DNA from: an uncultured Actinomycetes bacterium
Lineage (GTDB): Bacteria > Actinomycetota > Thermoleophilia > Solirubrobacterales > Solirubrobacteraceae
Assembly: GCA_937888775.1 (NCBI GenBank)
Contig: CALAQT010000333.1
Location: 1-19,197, forward strand
Direction of reading: 5' to 3'
Length of the DNA: 19,197 nucleotides
Below, in pieces: positions 1-7,662 of this stretch. The position numbers and the translations under genes were made by a program. Within the stretch, counting starts at the first letter, position 1; every line of letters begins with the position of its first letter. The notes beneath the pieces were generated by a model. The model ran no database searches. It was not told where the DNA came from and saw only the letters and a list, made by a program, of their open reading frames with translations.

Positions 1-114
1 GGGGCCGGTCCCGGCGCCGGCCAGGCCGGCCGCCCGGTCGGGATCGAGCCGACGGCGCAGGGGTTGCGACTCCGGCGACTGCGGCGACTCCGGCGACTCC
101 GGCGACTCGCTCAC
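1..114 (-). CDS. N-terminal fragment of an unidentified protein, cut by the left edge
   Basis: A GTG at 114-112 overlaps the MMPL stop codon (TGA at 113-111) in the GTGA arrangement typical of translationally coupled genes. The frame then stays open for all 38 codons to the window edge. The visible peptide starts with serine/glutamate/proline repeats (SESPESPESPQSPES), followed by a basic stretch (LRRRLDPDR) and a Gly/Ala-rich run. The repeats come from a 9-bp direct repeat in the DNA. No domain is visible in 38 residues. Because it is coupled to a YrbE-YrbE-MlaF-MMPL operon, an MCE/MlaD-type substrate-binding protein is a reasonable guess, but this is inferred from context only. Confidence 0.6.
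   Translation of the reverse strand, partial: MSESPESPESPQSPESQPLRRRLDPDRAAGLAGAGTGP
71..106. repeat. 9-bp tandem repeat, four copies
   Basis: Four consecutive 9-bp units at 71, 80, 89 and 98 read TCCGGCGAC, with one substitution in the second (TGCGGCGAC). On the minus strand they encode the Ser-Pro-Glu repeats at the N-terminus of the truncated gene at 1-114. Confidence 0.8.
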
Positions 115-2876
115 GCTACCCGCGGCCGGCGCCGGAGGCGCCTCCTCCCGGCAGAGGCCCAGCGCAGCATCCCGCTGGCGCGCGCGACCGCGTCGCCGCG
201 CTCAGACAGCGCCAGCACGGCCGGCAGCACGAGCAGAACCCCGCCGAGCGAGACCGACAGGTCAACCAGCGTGACGAAGCCGAAGTCGCGCAGCATCGTG
301 ATGCTGGAGAAGACGAGCACGCCGAAGCCGGCGATCGCGGTGATCCCCGACGCGAGCACGGCCGCACCCGTGGACCGGTACGTGCGCGCCAGGGCCTGCG
401 TCAGGTCATGGCCCTCGGCCTGCTCCTGGCGAAAGCGCTCGGAGAGGAGCACGCTGAACTCGGTCGAGATCGCGACCACCAGCGCGCCCAGCGTCGCTGA
501 CATCGGGTTGAGCGGAATGCCGATCAGGAACAGGATCAGGGCCGACCAGCCGGTGGCCAGCGCGATCGGGATCATCGGCACCAGCGCTCGCGTGGCACGC
601 CTGAACACCGCCAGCAGCACCAGGCACACTGCCACCAGGCCGGCGACGAGCGTGAGCAGACGCCGTCCTGAGGATGAGAGCGAGGCGTCGGCCTGGGCCG
701 CCAGTACCGGCAGCCCGGCCAACTGCGCGGTGACGCCGGGCGGAGGGTGCAGGCGCGAGCGCATGTAATCGATCACCCGCGCCTGGCGAGCGAGCGCCAT
801 CAAGCGGATCCCGAACGCCAGCGTCGCCTCCCGATGGTCGGAGGTGATCACCGCCTGGGAGAAGTAGCTGGGGACCGAAGCCAGCAGGCCGCTGATCGTG
901 CTCTGGGTCAGCTGAGCTGGCTGACCGGATTGGCTGCTCTTGGAGAACAGGTCCGGCAACGACAGCGCCGGGCACAGGGTCGAGTGCGCACAGCCCCGCT
1001 CCTCCAGATAGCCGTAGTGCTCGAGCAGCGAATTCTCATAGCCGATCATCCAGTCGACGGTCTCGGGGGTGGCCACGTCGTCGGCGCGCACCGTGACGTC
1101 AATCTCGCCCGATACGCCGGTGATCCGCTCCAGCGTCCGCAGGTTCTGCAACGCGGGCATATTGCTGGGCACGAGCTTGGTCACATCCGACTGGACCGAG
1201 GTCTGGGTGTCGGCGATCCATCCGAGCACGGCCAGCACAGCGGCGATGGTGATCACCCGCGCCGGCCTCCTGACCACGGTCGCGATCAGACCGGCCGGCA
1301 TTGAGGCGCTGCCGCCGAGGGAACGCTGACGGGGGCGCCGGCGCGGGGTGATCGACCGGACCGCCGAGCCAGTGTTTGCGCGCAGGTCATCGACGATCTC
1401 GCCCGCACCGCGCAGCGACGCCCCGACCACGCCGAGGTCGCGGTCCGAAAGTGCCAGGGCGGCCGAGCCGGCGGTCAGCGCACAGGCCAGGGCGACGGCG
1501 ATCCCCACCACCAGGAGCAACCCAAAGCCCTGCACCATCGGGACGGGCGAGAGCAGCAGGACCAGAAAGCCGGTGGCGGTCGCCAGCGCTGCGGTGGCGA
1601 TCGTCGGCGCACCGGCCCCGGCACCGCGGACGACCGCGTCCCGGGCACAGAGCGGTCCTCGGGCGGCGCGGCCGCCGTTCGCGCTCGCCTCCTGGGCGCG
1701 CGCTTGGAACTGAATCCCGTAGTCGACGGCGAGGCCGATCAGGATCGGCAGCACCGCGATGGAGGCCATCGTCAGGGGCGCACCTAGCAGAGCCAGCAGA
1801 CCGAAGGTGATCCCTGCCGTCGCCAGAGCGATCGCCAGCGGGAGCAGTCGCAGGCGGCCTCGGAACACGATCAGCAGCGTGGCGGCCATCACCAGTAGCG
1901 CGACCAGCAGCAGGCCCGCGATCGAGCCGGTGATCTCGCTGGCCAGATCGTTGATCACGACCGGTACCCCGCTCACCGTGTAACGAGCGCCGTAGGCTGA
2001 GCGGAAGACCGGCATCCTGATTGCCTGGCGGATCCACGAGATCGCCTGCGCCTGCTGCTCGTCGCTGAGCGACGCCTTCAGCTTGACCTGAATCAGCGCC
2101 GAGTCCTTCGTCGGAAACAGGTAGGCAAAGCGCGCCTTGGGCTGGTTGACCCCACGCGTCTGGTCGAACACGATCTGCGGGATGAACTGCGGGTCGTCGA
2201 TCGCCGGAGTGCCGGAGATGCCGGAGTTCAGATAGGTCTGCTCGAGCGTCTGATACACCTGCTGCTGCTCAAGCTGACCGGCGGCGCTGGCCGCCGCGGC
2301 GGCGCGCTTGGCGCCCAGCCCCTTGCCGATCGCCAGCTCGTAGGCGTCGCGCTCGGCCGTCGTGATCGAATGCTGTGCACCCACGAGCATCCCCTGGATC
2401 TGATCGTTCACGGCGGAGACGGCTCGGTTGAGGAAGGTGCCCGGCCCGTACACGACCTGCACGGGCTGGGTCTTCATCAGCTTCCCGCACGGGCTTCCCC
2501 AGCCGCCGTAGGGCGCGTGCGTGCCGGCCGGCGCCGGCGTGAACGCCTGCAGCGTCTTGTTGGCCACCGCGTACTGCCCGGCCAGGCAGGCCTCCAGCTG
2601 GGTTTCGGTGGCGAGGTCCTTGGTCTCCACGAGATCGGTCAGCGGCTCCTGGATCAGGATGACCACGGCGTCGTCGCCGAAATGCCGCTGGTCGTCGGCG
2701 GTCGCTCGGTAGCTCGCCGAAGACGAGCTGACAAACGTGTCGGTGCCGGCTGATGGCTTGAGACCCAGCGCCAGCACGGCGCCGGCGAGGGCCAGCGCCA
2801 GCACGATGCCGATCGTCAGCACCGGCCTTCCGGCGGCCAACCGGGCCACCCGCTCAAACCTCTCCCGCACCGTCAT
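111..2876 (-). CDS. RND/MMPL-family (HpnN-like) membrane transporter
   Basis: The 921-aa product has the layout of an RND/MMPL exporter: an N-terminal membrane helix (about residues 19-39), a large extracytoplasmic domain (about 45-305), a bundle of helices from about 315, then a second helix, domain and helix-bundle repeat. The first half has the transmembrane motif GLAVDYG (Asp385-Tyr386), a likely proton-relay site. The second half has STEFSVLLSERF (about 806-817) at the equivalent place, the asymmetric form I associate with HpnN-type transporters. A short basic tail ends the protein. The ATG at 2876 lies 67 nt after the mlaF-like stop. Proteins of this class move hydrophobic molecules or lipids across the envelope; here the neighbours are YrbE permeases and an MlaF ATPase. 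The substrate cannot be told from sequence. Confidence 0.88.
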   Translation of the reverse strand: MTVRERFERVARLAAGRPVLTIGIVLALALAGAVLALGLKPSAGTDTFVSSSSASYRATADDQRHFGDDAVVILIQEPLTDLVETKDLATETQLEACLAGQYAVANKTLQAFTPAPAGTHAPYGGWGSPCGKLMKTQPVQVVYGPGTFLNRAVSAVNDQIQGMLVGAQHSITTAERDAYELAIGKGLGAKRAAAAASAAGQLEQQQVYQTLEQTYLNSGISGTPAIDDPQFIPQIVFDQTRGVNQPKARFAYLFPTKDSALIQVKLKASLSDEQQAQAISWIRQAIRMPVFRSAYGARYTVSGVPVVINDLASEITGSIAGLLLVALLVMAATLLIVFRGRLRLLPLAIALATAGITFGLLALLGAPLTMASIAVLPILIGLAVDYGIQFQARAQEASANGGRAARGPLCARDAVVRGAGAGAPTIATAALATATGFLVLLLSPVPMVQGFGLLLVVGIAVALACALTAGSAALALSDRDLGVVGASLRGAGEIVDDLRANTGSAVRSITPRRRPRQRSLGGSASMPAGLIATVVRRPARVITIAAVLAVLGWIADTQTSVQSDVTKLVPSNMPALQNLRTLERITGVSGEIDVTVRADDVATPETVDWMIGYENSLLEHYGYLEERGCAHSTLCPALSLPDLFSKSSQSGQPAQLTQSTISGLLASVPSYFSQAVITSDHREATLAFGIRLMALARQARVIDYMRSRLHPPPGVTAQLAGLPVLAAQADASLSSSGRRLLTLVAGLVAVCLVLLAVFRRATRALVPMIPIALATGWSALILFLIGIPLNPMSATLGALVVAISTEFSVLLSERFRQEQAEGHDLTQALARTYRSTGAAVLASGITAIAGFGVLVFSSITMLRDFGFVTLVDLSVSLGGVLLVLPAVLALSERGDAVARASGMLRWASAGRRRLRRRPRVA

Positions 2877-2893
2877 CTCAGCCGCTCAGGCTA

Positions 2894-2936
2894 CCTGCGG
2901 GCCGTCTGCCACGCGCCGCTGACGGCCGACCGCAGG
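2894..2936 (-). other. Strong intercistronic hairpin between mlaF-like and mmpL-like genes
   Basis: Bases 2894-2900 pair with 2930-2936 (CCTGCGG/CCGCAGG), and 2901-2906 pair with 2921-2926 (GCCGTC/GACGGC). That gives 13 base pairs with a 3-nt bulge and a 14-nt loop. There is no T-run after the stem in the minus direction, so it is not a canonical intrinsic terminator. It may be a partial terminator, a processing site or an mRNA stabiliser separating expression of the ABC part from the MMPL gene. Confidence 0.45.
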
Positions 2937-2943
2937 GGCCAGC

Positions 2944-4017
2944 TCAGTCCATCGTCAGCGGGCCCTCGGACTCCCCCGAAAGGAATTGGCGGATGAACGG
3001 ATTGTCGGAGTTGAGCATGTCCTCCGCCGGGCCCGCCTCGACGACCCGTCCCTTCCAGAGCACGTTGATGTAGTCGGCCACGCGGCGGGCACTCATGATG
3101 TCGTGAGTGATCACGCAGAAGGTGGGCAGATGCGTCTTCTTCTTCTTCTTGGCCTCGTCCATCATGTCGCGGTGGATCTCCAGGATCAGCTCGCCCAGCA
3201 ACGCCGTGCGTACCGGATCGAGCCCCGAGTCGGGCTCGTCGAACAACAGGATGTCGGGCTCGAGCACCAGCGCCCGGGCGAATCCGGCGCGCTTGCGCAT
3301 GCCGCCCGAGAGCTCATTCGGAAACAGCGTCCGCGCATTCCCGAGGCCGACCTCATTGAGACGGTGCATCACGATTTCCTCGACCTCGTCCTCGCCCTTC
3401 TCGGTGTGCTGGCGCAGCGGGAAGGCGACGTTGTCGAAGATGTTCATCGATCCGAACAGCGCGCCATCCTGGAACAGCAGCCCGAACTTCTTGCGCATAT
3501 CGAATAGCTCATCGTCGGGCATGTCGGGCACCGACTCGCCATGCACGACCACATCCCCCTGGTCGGGGTAGAGCAGACCGACCATGTGCTTGATGCAGAC
3601 CGATTTACCGGTTCCAGAAGGCCCAATGATCATCGAGACCATGCCCTCCGGCAGGCCCATGTTCACCCCGCGAAGGATGCGGTTGCGCCCGAACGACTTG
3701 TAGACGTCGATGAATTCGACCGCATCCGGACGACCCGAGGGATAGATCTTGTAGGTGTGCCACTTGTAGTCCTCGTCGGAGGCCCCATCGGGAGGCGCGG
3801 GCCGGGGCGGCTGCTCGTCGACGACCGAGACACGCGACCCGGATTGAGCCGATGACTGCTCCTCGTCTGAGCCGCCGCCTCCGGCGGCCTGGATCGGTGC
3901 CGGCTGGTCGGCTGAGGAGCTTTGGGACCGATCGCCGCCCGCCGCGCCCTGATCGCTCACGCGTCGGGTCTCGTTGGCCGGCGCTGGCTCATCGCCGCCG
4001 GATTGAAACTCAGACAT
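2944..4017 (-). CDS. MlaF/Mkl-type ABC transporter ATP-binding protein
   Basis: This 357-aa ATPase would energise the two YrbE/MlaE permeases encoded just upstream. Visible motifs are Walker A GPSGTGKS (132-139), the Q-loop Gln183 in LLFQDGALF, the signature LSGGM (236-240), Walker B ILLFDE (256-261) and the H-loop His305 in VITHD. GALF and the EPDSGLDP D-loop are typical of the MlaF/Mce ATPase branch. Two things are unusual. Residues 1 to about 82 form a low-complexity acidic, Ser/Gly/Pro-rich tail absent from compact MlaF proteins. Also, a Lys-rich insertion (KKKKK at 290-294) lies between Walker B and the H-loop. The ATG at 4017 is supported by GGAGG six bases upstream, located in the end of the preceding permease gene, whose TGA ends 2 nt before. 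Confidence 0.93.
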   Translation of the reverse strand: MSEFQSGGDEPAPANETRRVSDQGAAGGDRSQSSSADQPAPIQAAGGGGSDEEQSSAQSGSRVSVVDEQPPRPAPPDGASDEDYKWHTYKIYPSGRPDAVEFIDVYKSFGRNRILRGVNMGLPEGMVSMIIGPSGTGKSVCIKHMVGLLYPDQGDVVVHGESVPDMPDDELFDMRKKFGLLFQDGALFGSMNIFDNVAFPLRQHTEKGEDEVEEIVMHRLNEVGLGNARTLFPNELSGGMRKRAGFARALVLEPDILLFDEPDSGLDPVRTALLGELILEIHRDMMDEAKKKKKTHLPTFCVITHDIMSARRVADYINVLWKGRVVEAGPAEDMLNSDNPFIRQFLSGESEGPLTMD

Positions 4018-4019
4018 GG

Positions 4020-4817
4020 TCAGCCTCCGATTGGTGCCCTCGGATTGGCCCCCCAGAAGAGCTGGGTTCCAAGCATTCCGATGAGATGGACGGACACGAT
4101 GTTCAGGACCATCGACTTCGCGGTGGCGGTACCCACACCGACGGGGCCGCCGCTGGCGTTGTAGCCGTAATAACAGCCGACGAGCACGATCACCACGGCC
4201 ATGCTCATGGCCTTTATCAAGCTGAATAAGAGGTCAGGCGGATTCTGGAACTGCCAAAAGATCAAGAAGAAGCCGCCTGAGGACACGTAGCCGATCTGCT
4301 GCACGACCGCCAGGTAGCTGGCGAAGAAGCCAGCGCCGATCGAGCACAAATACACGAACGGCAGTACCAGGATCGCCGCCAGCAGGCGCGTCGCGCACAG
4401 GAAGGTCATGCCGCTGATGCCCATTACTTCAAGCGCGTCGATCTCGTCGGAGATCCGCATCGAGCCGAGCTCGGCCACGATCCCGGTACCCACCTTGGCG
4501 GCCATCATGTAGCCGAACACCAGCGGGACCAGTTCGCGCAGGTCACACCAGGCGGCGAACACGCCGGAGTAGGCGGGCGTCCCCTCCCCGTAGGTGAAGT
4601 AAGCGCCCTCGATCCCGCACTGCAGGCCGATGATGAACACAAGTCCCCAGATCACCAGCGTCGAGGAGACGATCAGAATCCCCGCCTGGCGTAGCGCCTC
4701 GCCGAAGAAGCGCAGCACCCGCAGCGTGAGCACCTCTCGCACAATCTGAGAGCAGAACTTGACGATCTCGCCGAAGGCTTCGATCCACCCCCGCGGGGTC
4801 GCGATCAGGTCGCCCAT
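4020..4817 (-). CDS. MlaE/YrbE-family ABC transporter permease
   Basis: The 265-aa integral membrane protein has the MlaE fold: an N-terminal amphipathic segment, then about five hydrophobic helices. The family's conserved cytoplasmic stretch is present, reading ELGSMRISDEIDALEVMGI (about 116-134), where the Glu-x-x-Ala-Leu element contacts the ATPase in MlaFEDB structures. A terminal GCYYGYNASGGPVGVGTATA segment is also typical. It pairs with the related permease upstream; Mce systems of actinobacteria normally use two such YrbE subunits. The ATG at 4817 has GGAG about 12 nt upstream, and the gene ends 2 nt before the ATPase start. Start uncertainty: an 18-codon frame fills the gap to the upstream gene (see the 4822-4875 entry). 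Confidence 0.92.
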   Translation of the reverse strand: MGDLIATPRGWIEAFGEIVKFCSQIVREVLTLRVLRFFGEALRQAGILIVSSTLVIWGLVFIIGLQCGIEGAYFTYGEGTPAYSGVFAAWCDLRELVPLVFGYMMAAKVGTGIVAELGSMRISDEIDALEVMGISGMTFLCATRLLAAILVLPFVYLCSIGAGFFASYLAVVQQIGYVSSGGFFLIFWQFQNPPDLLFSLIKAMSMAVVIVLVGCYYGYNASGGPVGVGTATAKSMVLNIVSVHLIGMLGTQLFWGANPRAPIGG

Positions 4818-4821
4818 CAGC

Positions 4822-4875
4822 TCACACCGCTCCGGCGGCGCGGATCGCGCCCGATGTGGTCGGTCGGTCGCTCAT
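4822..4875 (-). other. 18-codon open frame filling the gap between the two permease genes
   Basis: An ATG at 4875, three bases after the upstream permease stop codon, opens a frame that ends at TGA 4824-4822, four bases before the ATG of the next permease. The peptide would be MSDRPTTSGAIRAAGAV. It is one base out of frame with the downstream gene, and it contains the GGAG likely used by that gene. It may be a chance frame, a coupling mini-ORF, or the original N-terminus of the permease separated by a frameshift. Translation is unproven. Confidence 0.25.
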
Positions 4876-4878
4876 CGA

Positions 4879-5688
4879 TCACTTGATGATCGTCGTGATC
4901 TCAGGATGGGTCGCCAGCAGCGTCTGGGTGAACGCGTAGTTGAAGGCGAACACGCCCAGGAAGGCGATCACCACCGCCTGATTGACAGCGCGCCCCACCC
5001 CCTCGGCCCCACCGGAGGCCGTCATGCCCTTGTAGCAGCAGACGATCGCGATGATCGCTCCGAACAGGGTCGTTTTCAGCACCGAGCCCCACAGGTCGGT
5101 GGTGGATGCGTTGTTGAAGAACGTGGCCCAGAACGGTCCAAGCGGCGCGTTGTTGACGATCGTCGCCAGGATCCCGCCGAAGATCCCGAACAGCAGCGCA
5201 TAGATGTCGAACAGGCCGGTGACCAGCATCAGCGCCAGGAACCGCGGCACGACCAGGTTCTTGATCGGGTCCACGCCGAGCACCTGCAGTGCGTCGAGCT
5301 CCTCACGGATCTTGCGCGCCCCGAGATCTGCGGTGATCGCGGTGCCGGCGACGCCGGCCAGCACGATCGCGTCAACGAACGGGGCGAACTCCCGGATCGA
5401 CGCGAGCACGAAGAAGCCGCCGAGGCGATCAAGCGCGCCGAACAGCACCAGGAAGTTGGCAGCCTGCAGGCCGGGCGCCTCGTATCCGAACGCGACGGTG
5501 GAGATCAGCAGCGGGAACCAGCAGAGCTTCATCGCGAACAGGAACTGCGCGACGAACTCACTCCCGTACGGGTACGGAGGCCGAACGGCCGAGACGAGCG
5601 TCTTACCCGTCAGGATCATCATGTTGCCGACCTCTTCCAGCACGCTCTTGGTCGGCAGGAACGCTCGGTCAGCGACTGCTCGGATCAA
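4879..5688 (-). CDS. MlaE/YrbE-family ABC transporter permease, first gene of the operon
   Basis: This 269-aa membrane protein is a second MlaE/YrbE permease. It has the conserved stretch DLGARKIREELDALQVLGVDP (about 120-140) and a late CCYKGMTASGGAEGVGRAVN segment, with about five hydrophobic helices. It should form the heteromeric membrane core with the downstream permease. The start is taken as TTG at 5688 because GGAGG lies 11 bases upstream on the minus strand (5700-5704) and no ATG or GTG is found in frame between there and the next upstream stop at 5793. This is the promoter-proximal gene: the next gene to the right is on the opposite strand. Confidence 0.9.
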   Translation of the reverse strand: MIRAVADRAFLPTKSVLEEVGNMMILTGKTLVSAVRPPYPYGSEFVAQFLFAMKLCWFPLLISTVAFGYEAPGLQAANFLVLFGALDRLGGFFVLASIREFAPFVDAIVLAGVAGTAITADLGARKIREELDALQVLGVDPIKNLVVPRFLALMLVTGLFDIYALLFGIFGGILATIVNNAPLGPFWATFFNNASTTDLWGSVLKTTLFGAIIAIVCCYKGMTASGGAEGVGRAVNQAVVIAFLGVFAFNYAFTQTLLATHPEITTIIK

Positions 5689-5899
5689 CTGTCTCGCTTC
5701 CTCCGGGATCTTGGCGCCACCGGAGCGGCTTGCCGCAGTAAGCCTACGCGAACGTTGCTCAGAAAACCAAGTGGTAACCGTCGCGCCGCGCTAGCAGCCC
5801 GCTGCAGCCCAGGGTGGGAACCGTCGTGCGCGGTCAAGCCGCATGGTATGTTCGCGCGCGGTGAGCGCGACGCGACTGAGCGGCAGCCGGAGCGAGCGC
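5689..5899. promoter_or_regulatory. Divergent intergenic region between the permease operon and the lipoprotein gene
   Basis: About 210 bp separate the permease TTG (5688, minus) and the preferred lipoprotein start (5900, plus), so promoters for both should be here. On the minus strand, TTGGTT, an 18-bp spacer and TAGGCT form a weak sigma70-like pair about 60 nt upstream of the permease start. I see no clear plus-strand promoter. Three GCGTGC units (5898-5915) lie at the lipoprotein start. Confidence 0.3.
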
Positions 5900-6577
5900 G
5901 TGCGCGTGCGCGTGCGCCGATGGAGACTGAGGAGTTGCGCGATCATCGGCGGCGTCGCGGCAAGCCTGGCGATGACCGCCTGCGGCTCGGGCACGCGCCA
6001 GGATGCCCACGAACCGAGCGGAAAGTTCAAGGTCTCGATCGCCAGCGCAACGTTTCCCACCGCGCAGAAGATCTCCCAGCGCACGCACCTGGTGATCTCG
6101 GTTCGCAACGCCGGGGCCAAGACGATTCCCAATCTGGCCGTGACGATCTGCAACGTCACCTGCACATACCCGGCCCCGCCCGGTGAAGGCACCAGCGCGC
6201 AGGCGTTCGCCGCGGACGTAAACGAGCAGTATCTGGCCAACCCGTCGCGACCGGTCTGGATTGTCGACCAGGCGCCCGGGTCCTGCGGCTACATCTGCAG
6301 GTCAGGCTCGCCGGGCGGGGCGGTAACCGCCTACTCCAACACCTGGGCGCTCGGCTCGCTCAAGCCGGGCGCGACCGCGAGGTTCGACTGGAAGGTCACG
6401 GCCGTGGCCCCTGGGCATCACATCGTCGCCTGGCAGATCGCCGCCGGCCTCAACGCGAAGGCCAAGGCGATCCTGGCCAACGGATCCCCAGCGCAGGGCT
6501 CGTTCCCGGTGACGATCTCCAGTGCTCCCACCCAGTCATTCGTCAACAGCAACGGTCAGGTCGTCACCACTCCATGA
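5900..6577 (+). CDS. Predicted lipoprotein of unknown function
   Basis: The N-terminus is a lipoprotein signal: a basic region (RVRVRRWRLRS), a hydrophobic stretch (CAIIGGVAASLA) and a lipobox-like MTAC followed by GSG, so the mature protein would be anchored by a lipidated cysteine. The remaining ~195 residues look like an extracellular beta-rich domain, with HLVISVRNAGAKTIPNLAVTIC resembling CARDB/DUF11-type 'conserved repeat' beta sandwiches. I preferred the GTG at 5900 because GGAG lies seven bases upstream (5889-5892) and gives a normal-length signal. An ATG at 5843 in the same frame would add 19 residues without a visible ribosome-binding site. The 3' end is 12 nt from the convergent reductase gene. 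Neighbouring lipid-transport genes make an envelope role plausible, but no function can be assigned. Confidence 0.7.
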   Translation: MRVRVRRWRLRSCAIIGGVAASLAMTACGSGTRQDAHEPSGKFKVSIASATFPTAQKISQRTHLVISVRNAGAKTIPNLAVTICNVTCTYPAPPGEGTSAQAFAADVNEQYLANPSRPVWIVDQAPGSCGYICRSGSPGGAVTAYSNTWALGSLKPGATARFDWKVTAVAPGHHIVAWQIAAGLNAKAKAILANGSPAQGSFPVTISSAPTQSFVNSNGQVVTTP

Positions 6578-6589
6578 AGGGGGTGGAGC

Positions 6590-7642
6590 TTAGGCGTCGC
6601 TCGACGCCTCCCAGATGTTGAGCGCGCCGTCGACGGCGTACCGGTCGATCTCCTGAAGCTCTGAGTCGTCGAAGTCAGGCGAATCCAGCGCGGCGACGTT
6701 CTGTTCCAGCTGGGAGACACTGCTGGCCCCCACCAGCGCCGAGGTTACGCGCGGATCGCGCAGCACCCAGGCGATCGCCATCTGGGCCAGCGATTGACCG
6801 CGCCGCCGAGCGATCTCGGCCAGCGAGGAGACGCGCTCCAGGTTCTCGCTGGTGATCAGCTCCTCGGAGAAGTGCAAACCGCGTCGGACGCGCGAATCCT
6901 CAGGCACGCCGCCGAGGTACTTGTCGGTCAGCAGTCCCTGGGCCAGTGGCGAGAACACGATCGCGCCCACACCCTCCCGGGCGAGCACCTCCAGCAGCTC
7001 TTCCTCGACCCAGCGGTTGAACATCGAGTAGGAGGGCTGATGGATCAGCAGCGGCGTACCGAGGTGACGCAGGATCTCGATCGCCTCCTCGGTTCGGCGG
7101 GGGCCGTAGGAGGAGATGCCAACGTAACGGGCCTTGCCCTGACGGACCGCCGTGTCCAGCGCCCCCATCGTCTCTTCAAGCGGCGTCTCGGGATCGAAGC
7201 GGTGCGAATAGAAGATGTCGACGTACTCCAGACCCATCCGCGCCAGGCTGGCATCGAGGCTGGTCAGCACGTATTTCCGCGATCCCCACTCTCCGTATGG
7301 CCCGGCCCACATGTCATAGCCGGCCTTGGTTGAGATCACCACCTCGTCGCGCAGTGCCCTGAAGTCCTCGGCAAAGATGCGCCCGAAGTTGATCTCGGCC
7401 GTCCCGTAGGGAGGACCGTAGTTGTTGGCCAGGTCAAAGTGGGTGATGCCCAGGTCAAATGCGCGCCTCAGCATCGCGCGGCTGCCGGCCAGCGGGCGGT
7501 CGTCGCCGAAGTTCTGCCACAGCCCCAACGAGATCGGCGGCAGCTTGAGACCGCTGCGCCCGCAGCGGCGATACTTCACATCGTCGTATCGGCTGGGGGC
7601 GGGCACATATTGGCTCAGGCCCAGCTTGGGATCAAACGGCAC
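6590..7642 (-). CDS. YghZ/Gpr-like aldo/keto reductase (L-glyceraldehyde 3-phosphate reductase family)
   Basis: The 350-aa protein strongly resembles E. coli YghZ/Gpr as I recall it. It shares the segments ITHFDLANNYGPPYG, STKAGYDMW, MGLEYVDIFYSHR and LIHQPSY, and the ending NIWEASSD. The AKR catalytic tetrad is intact: Asp70, Tyr75, Lys106, His147. YghZ-type enzymes use NADPH to reduce L-glyceraldehyde 3-phosphate and also methylglyoxal-like aldehydes, so a cytosolic detoxifying or salvage role is likely. The GTG start at 7642 is the first possible one, since an in-frame TGA lies four codons upstream (7657-7655). No good ribosome-binding site precedes it. It is transcribed away from glnN and from the 58-bp repeat region. 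Confidence 0.9.
   Translation of the reverse strand: MPFDPKLGLSQYVPAPSRYDDVKYRRCGRSGLKLPPISLGLWQNFGDDRPLAGSRAMLRRAFDLGITHFDLANNYGPPYGTAEINFGRIFAEDFRALRDEVVISTKAGYDMWAGPYGEWGSRKYVLTSLDASLARMGLEYVDIFYSHRFDPETPLEETMGALDTAVRQGKARYVGISSYGPRRTEEAIEILRHLGTPLLIHQPSYSMFNRWVEEELLEVLAREGVGAIVFSPLAQGLLTDKYLGGVPEDSRVRRGLHFSEELITSENLERVSSLAEIARRRGQSLAQMAIAWVLRDPRVTSALVGASSVSQLEQNVAALDSPDFDDSELQEIDRYAVDGALNIWEASSDA
6592..6609. terminator. Hairpin at the convergent lipoprotein/reductase junction
   Basis: AGGCGTCG at 6592-6599 and CGACGCCT at 6602-6609 are perfect inverted repeats with a 2-nt centre. They overlap the last codons and stop of the reductase gene and lie about 15 nt after the lipoprotein stop. 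No T-run follows on either strand, so a terminator role is only suggested by position. Confidence 0.35.
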
Positions 7643-7662
7643 TGGATGAGTATCTCAGGTGC

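Noticed and set aside
1348..2037. Overlapping plus- and minus-strand frames within the MMPL gene
   Set aside because: They are shadows of a continuous 921-codon transporter frame with transmembrane periodicity and an identifiable motif.
4759..6186. A 475-codon plus-strand open frame over the permease genes
   Set aside because: It lies antisense to two clear MlaE/YrbE genes, has no recognisable domain and has the Arg/Gly/His-rich composition of shadow frames in GC-rich DNA.
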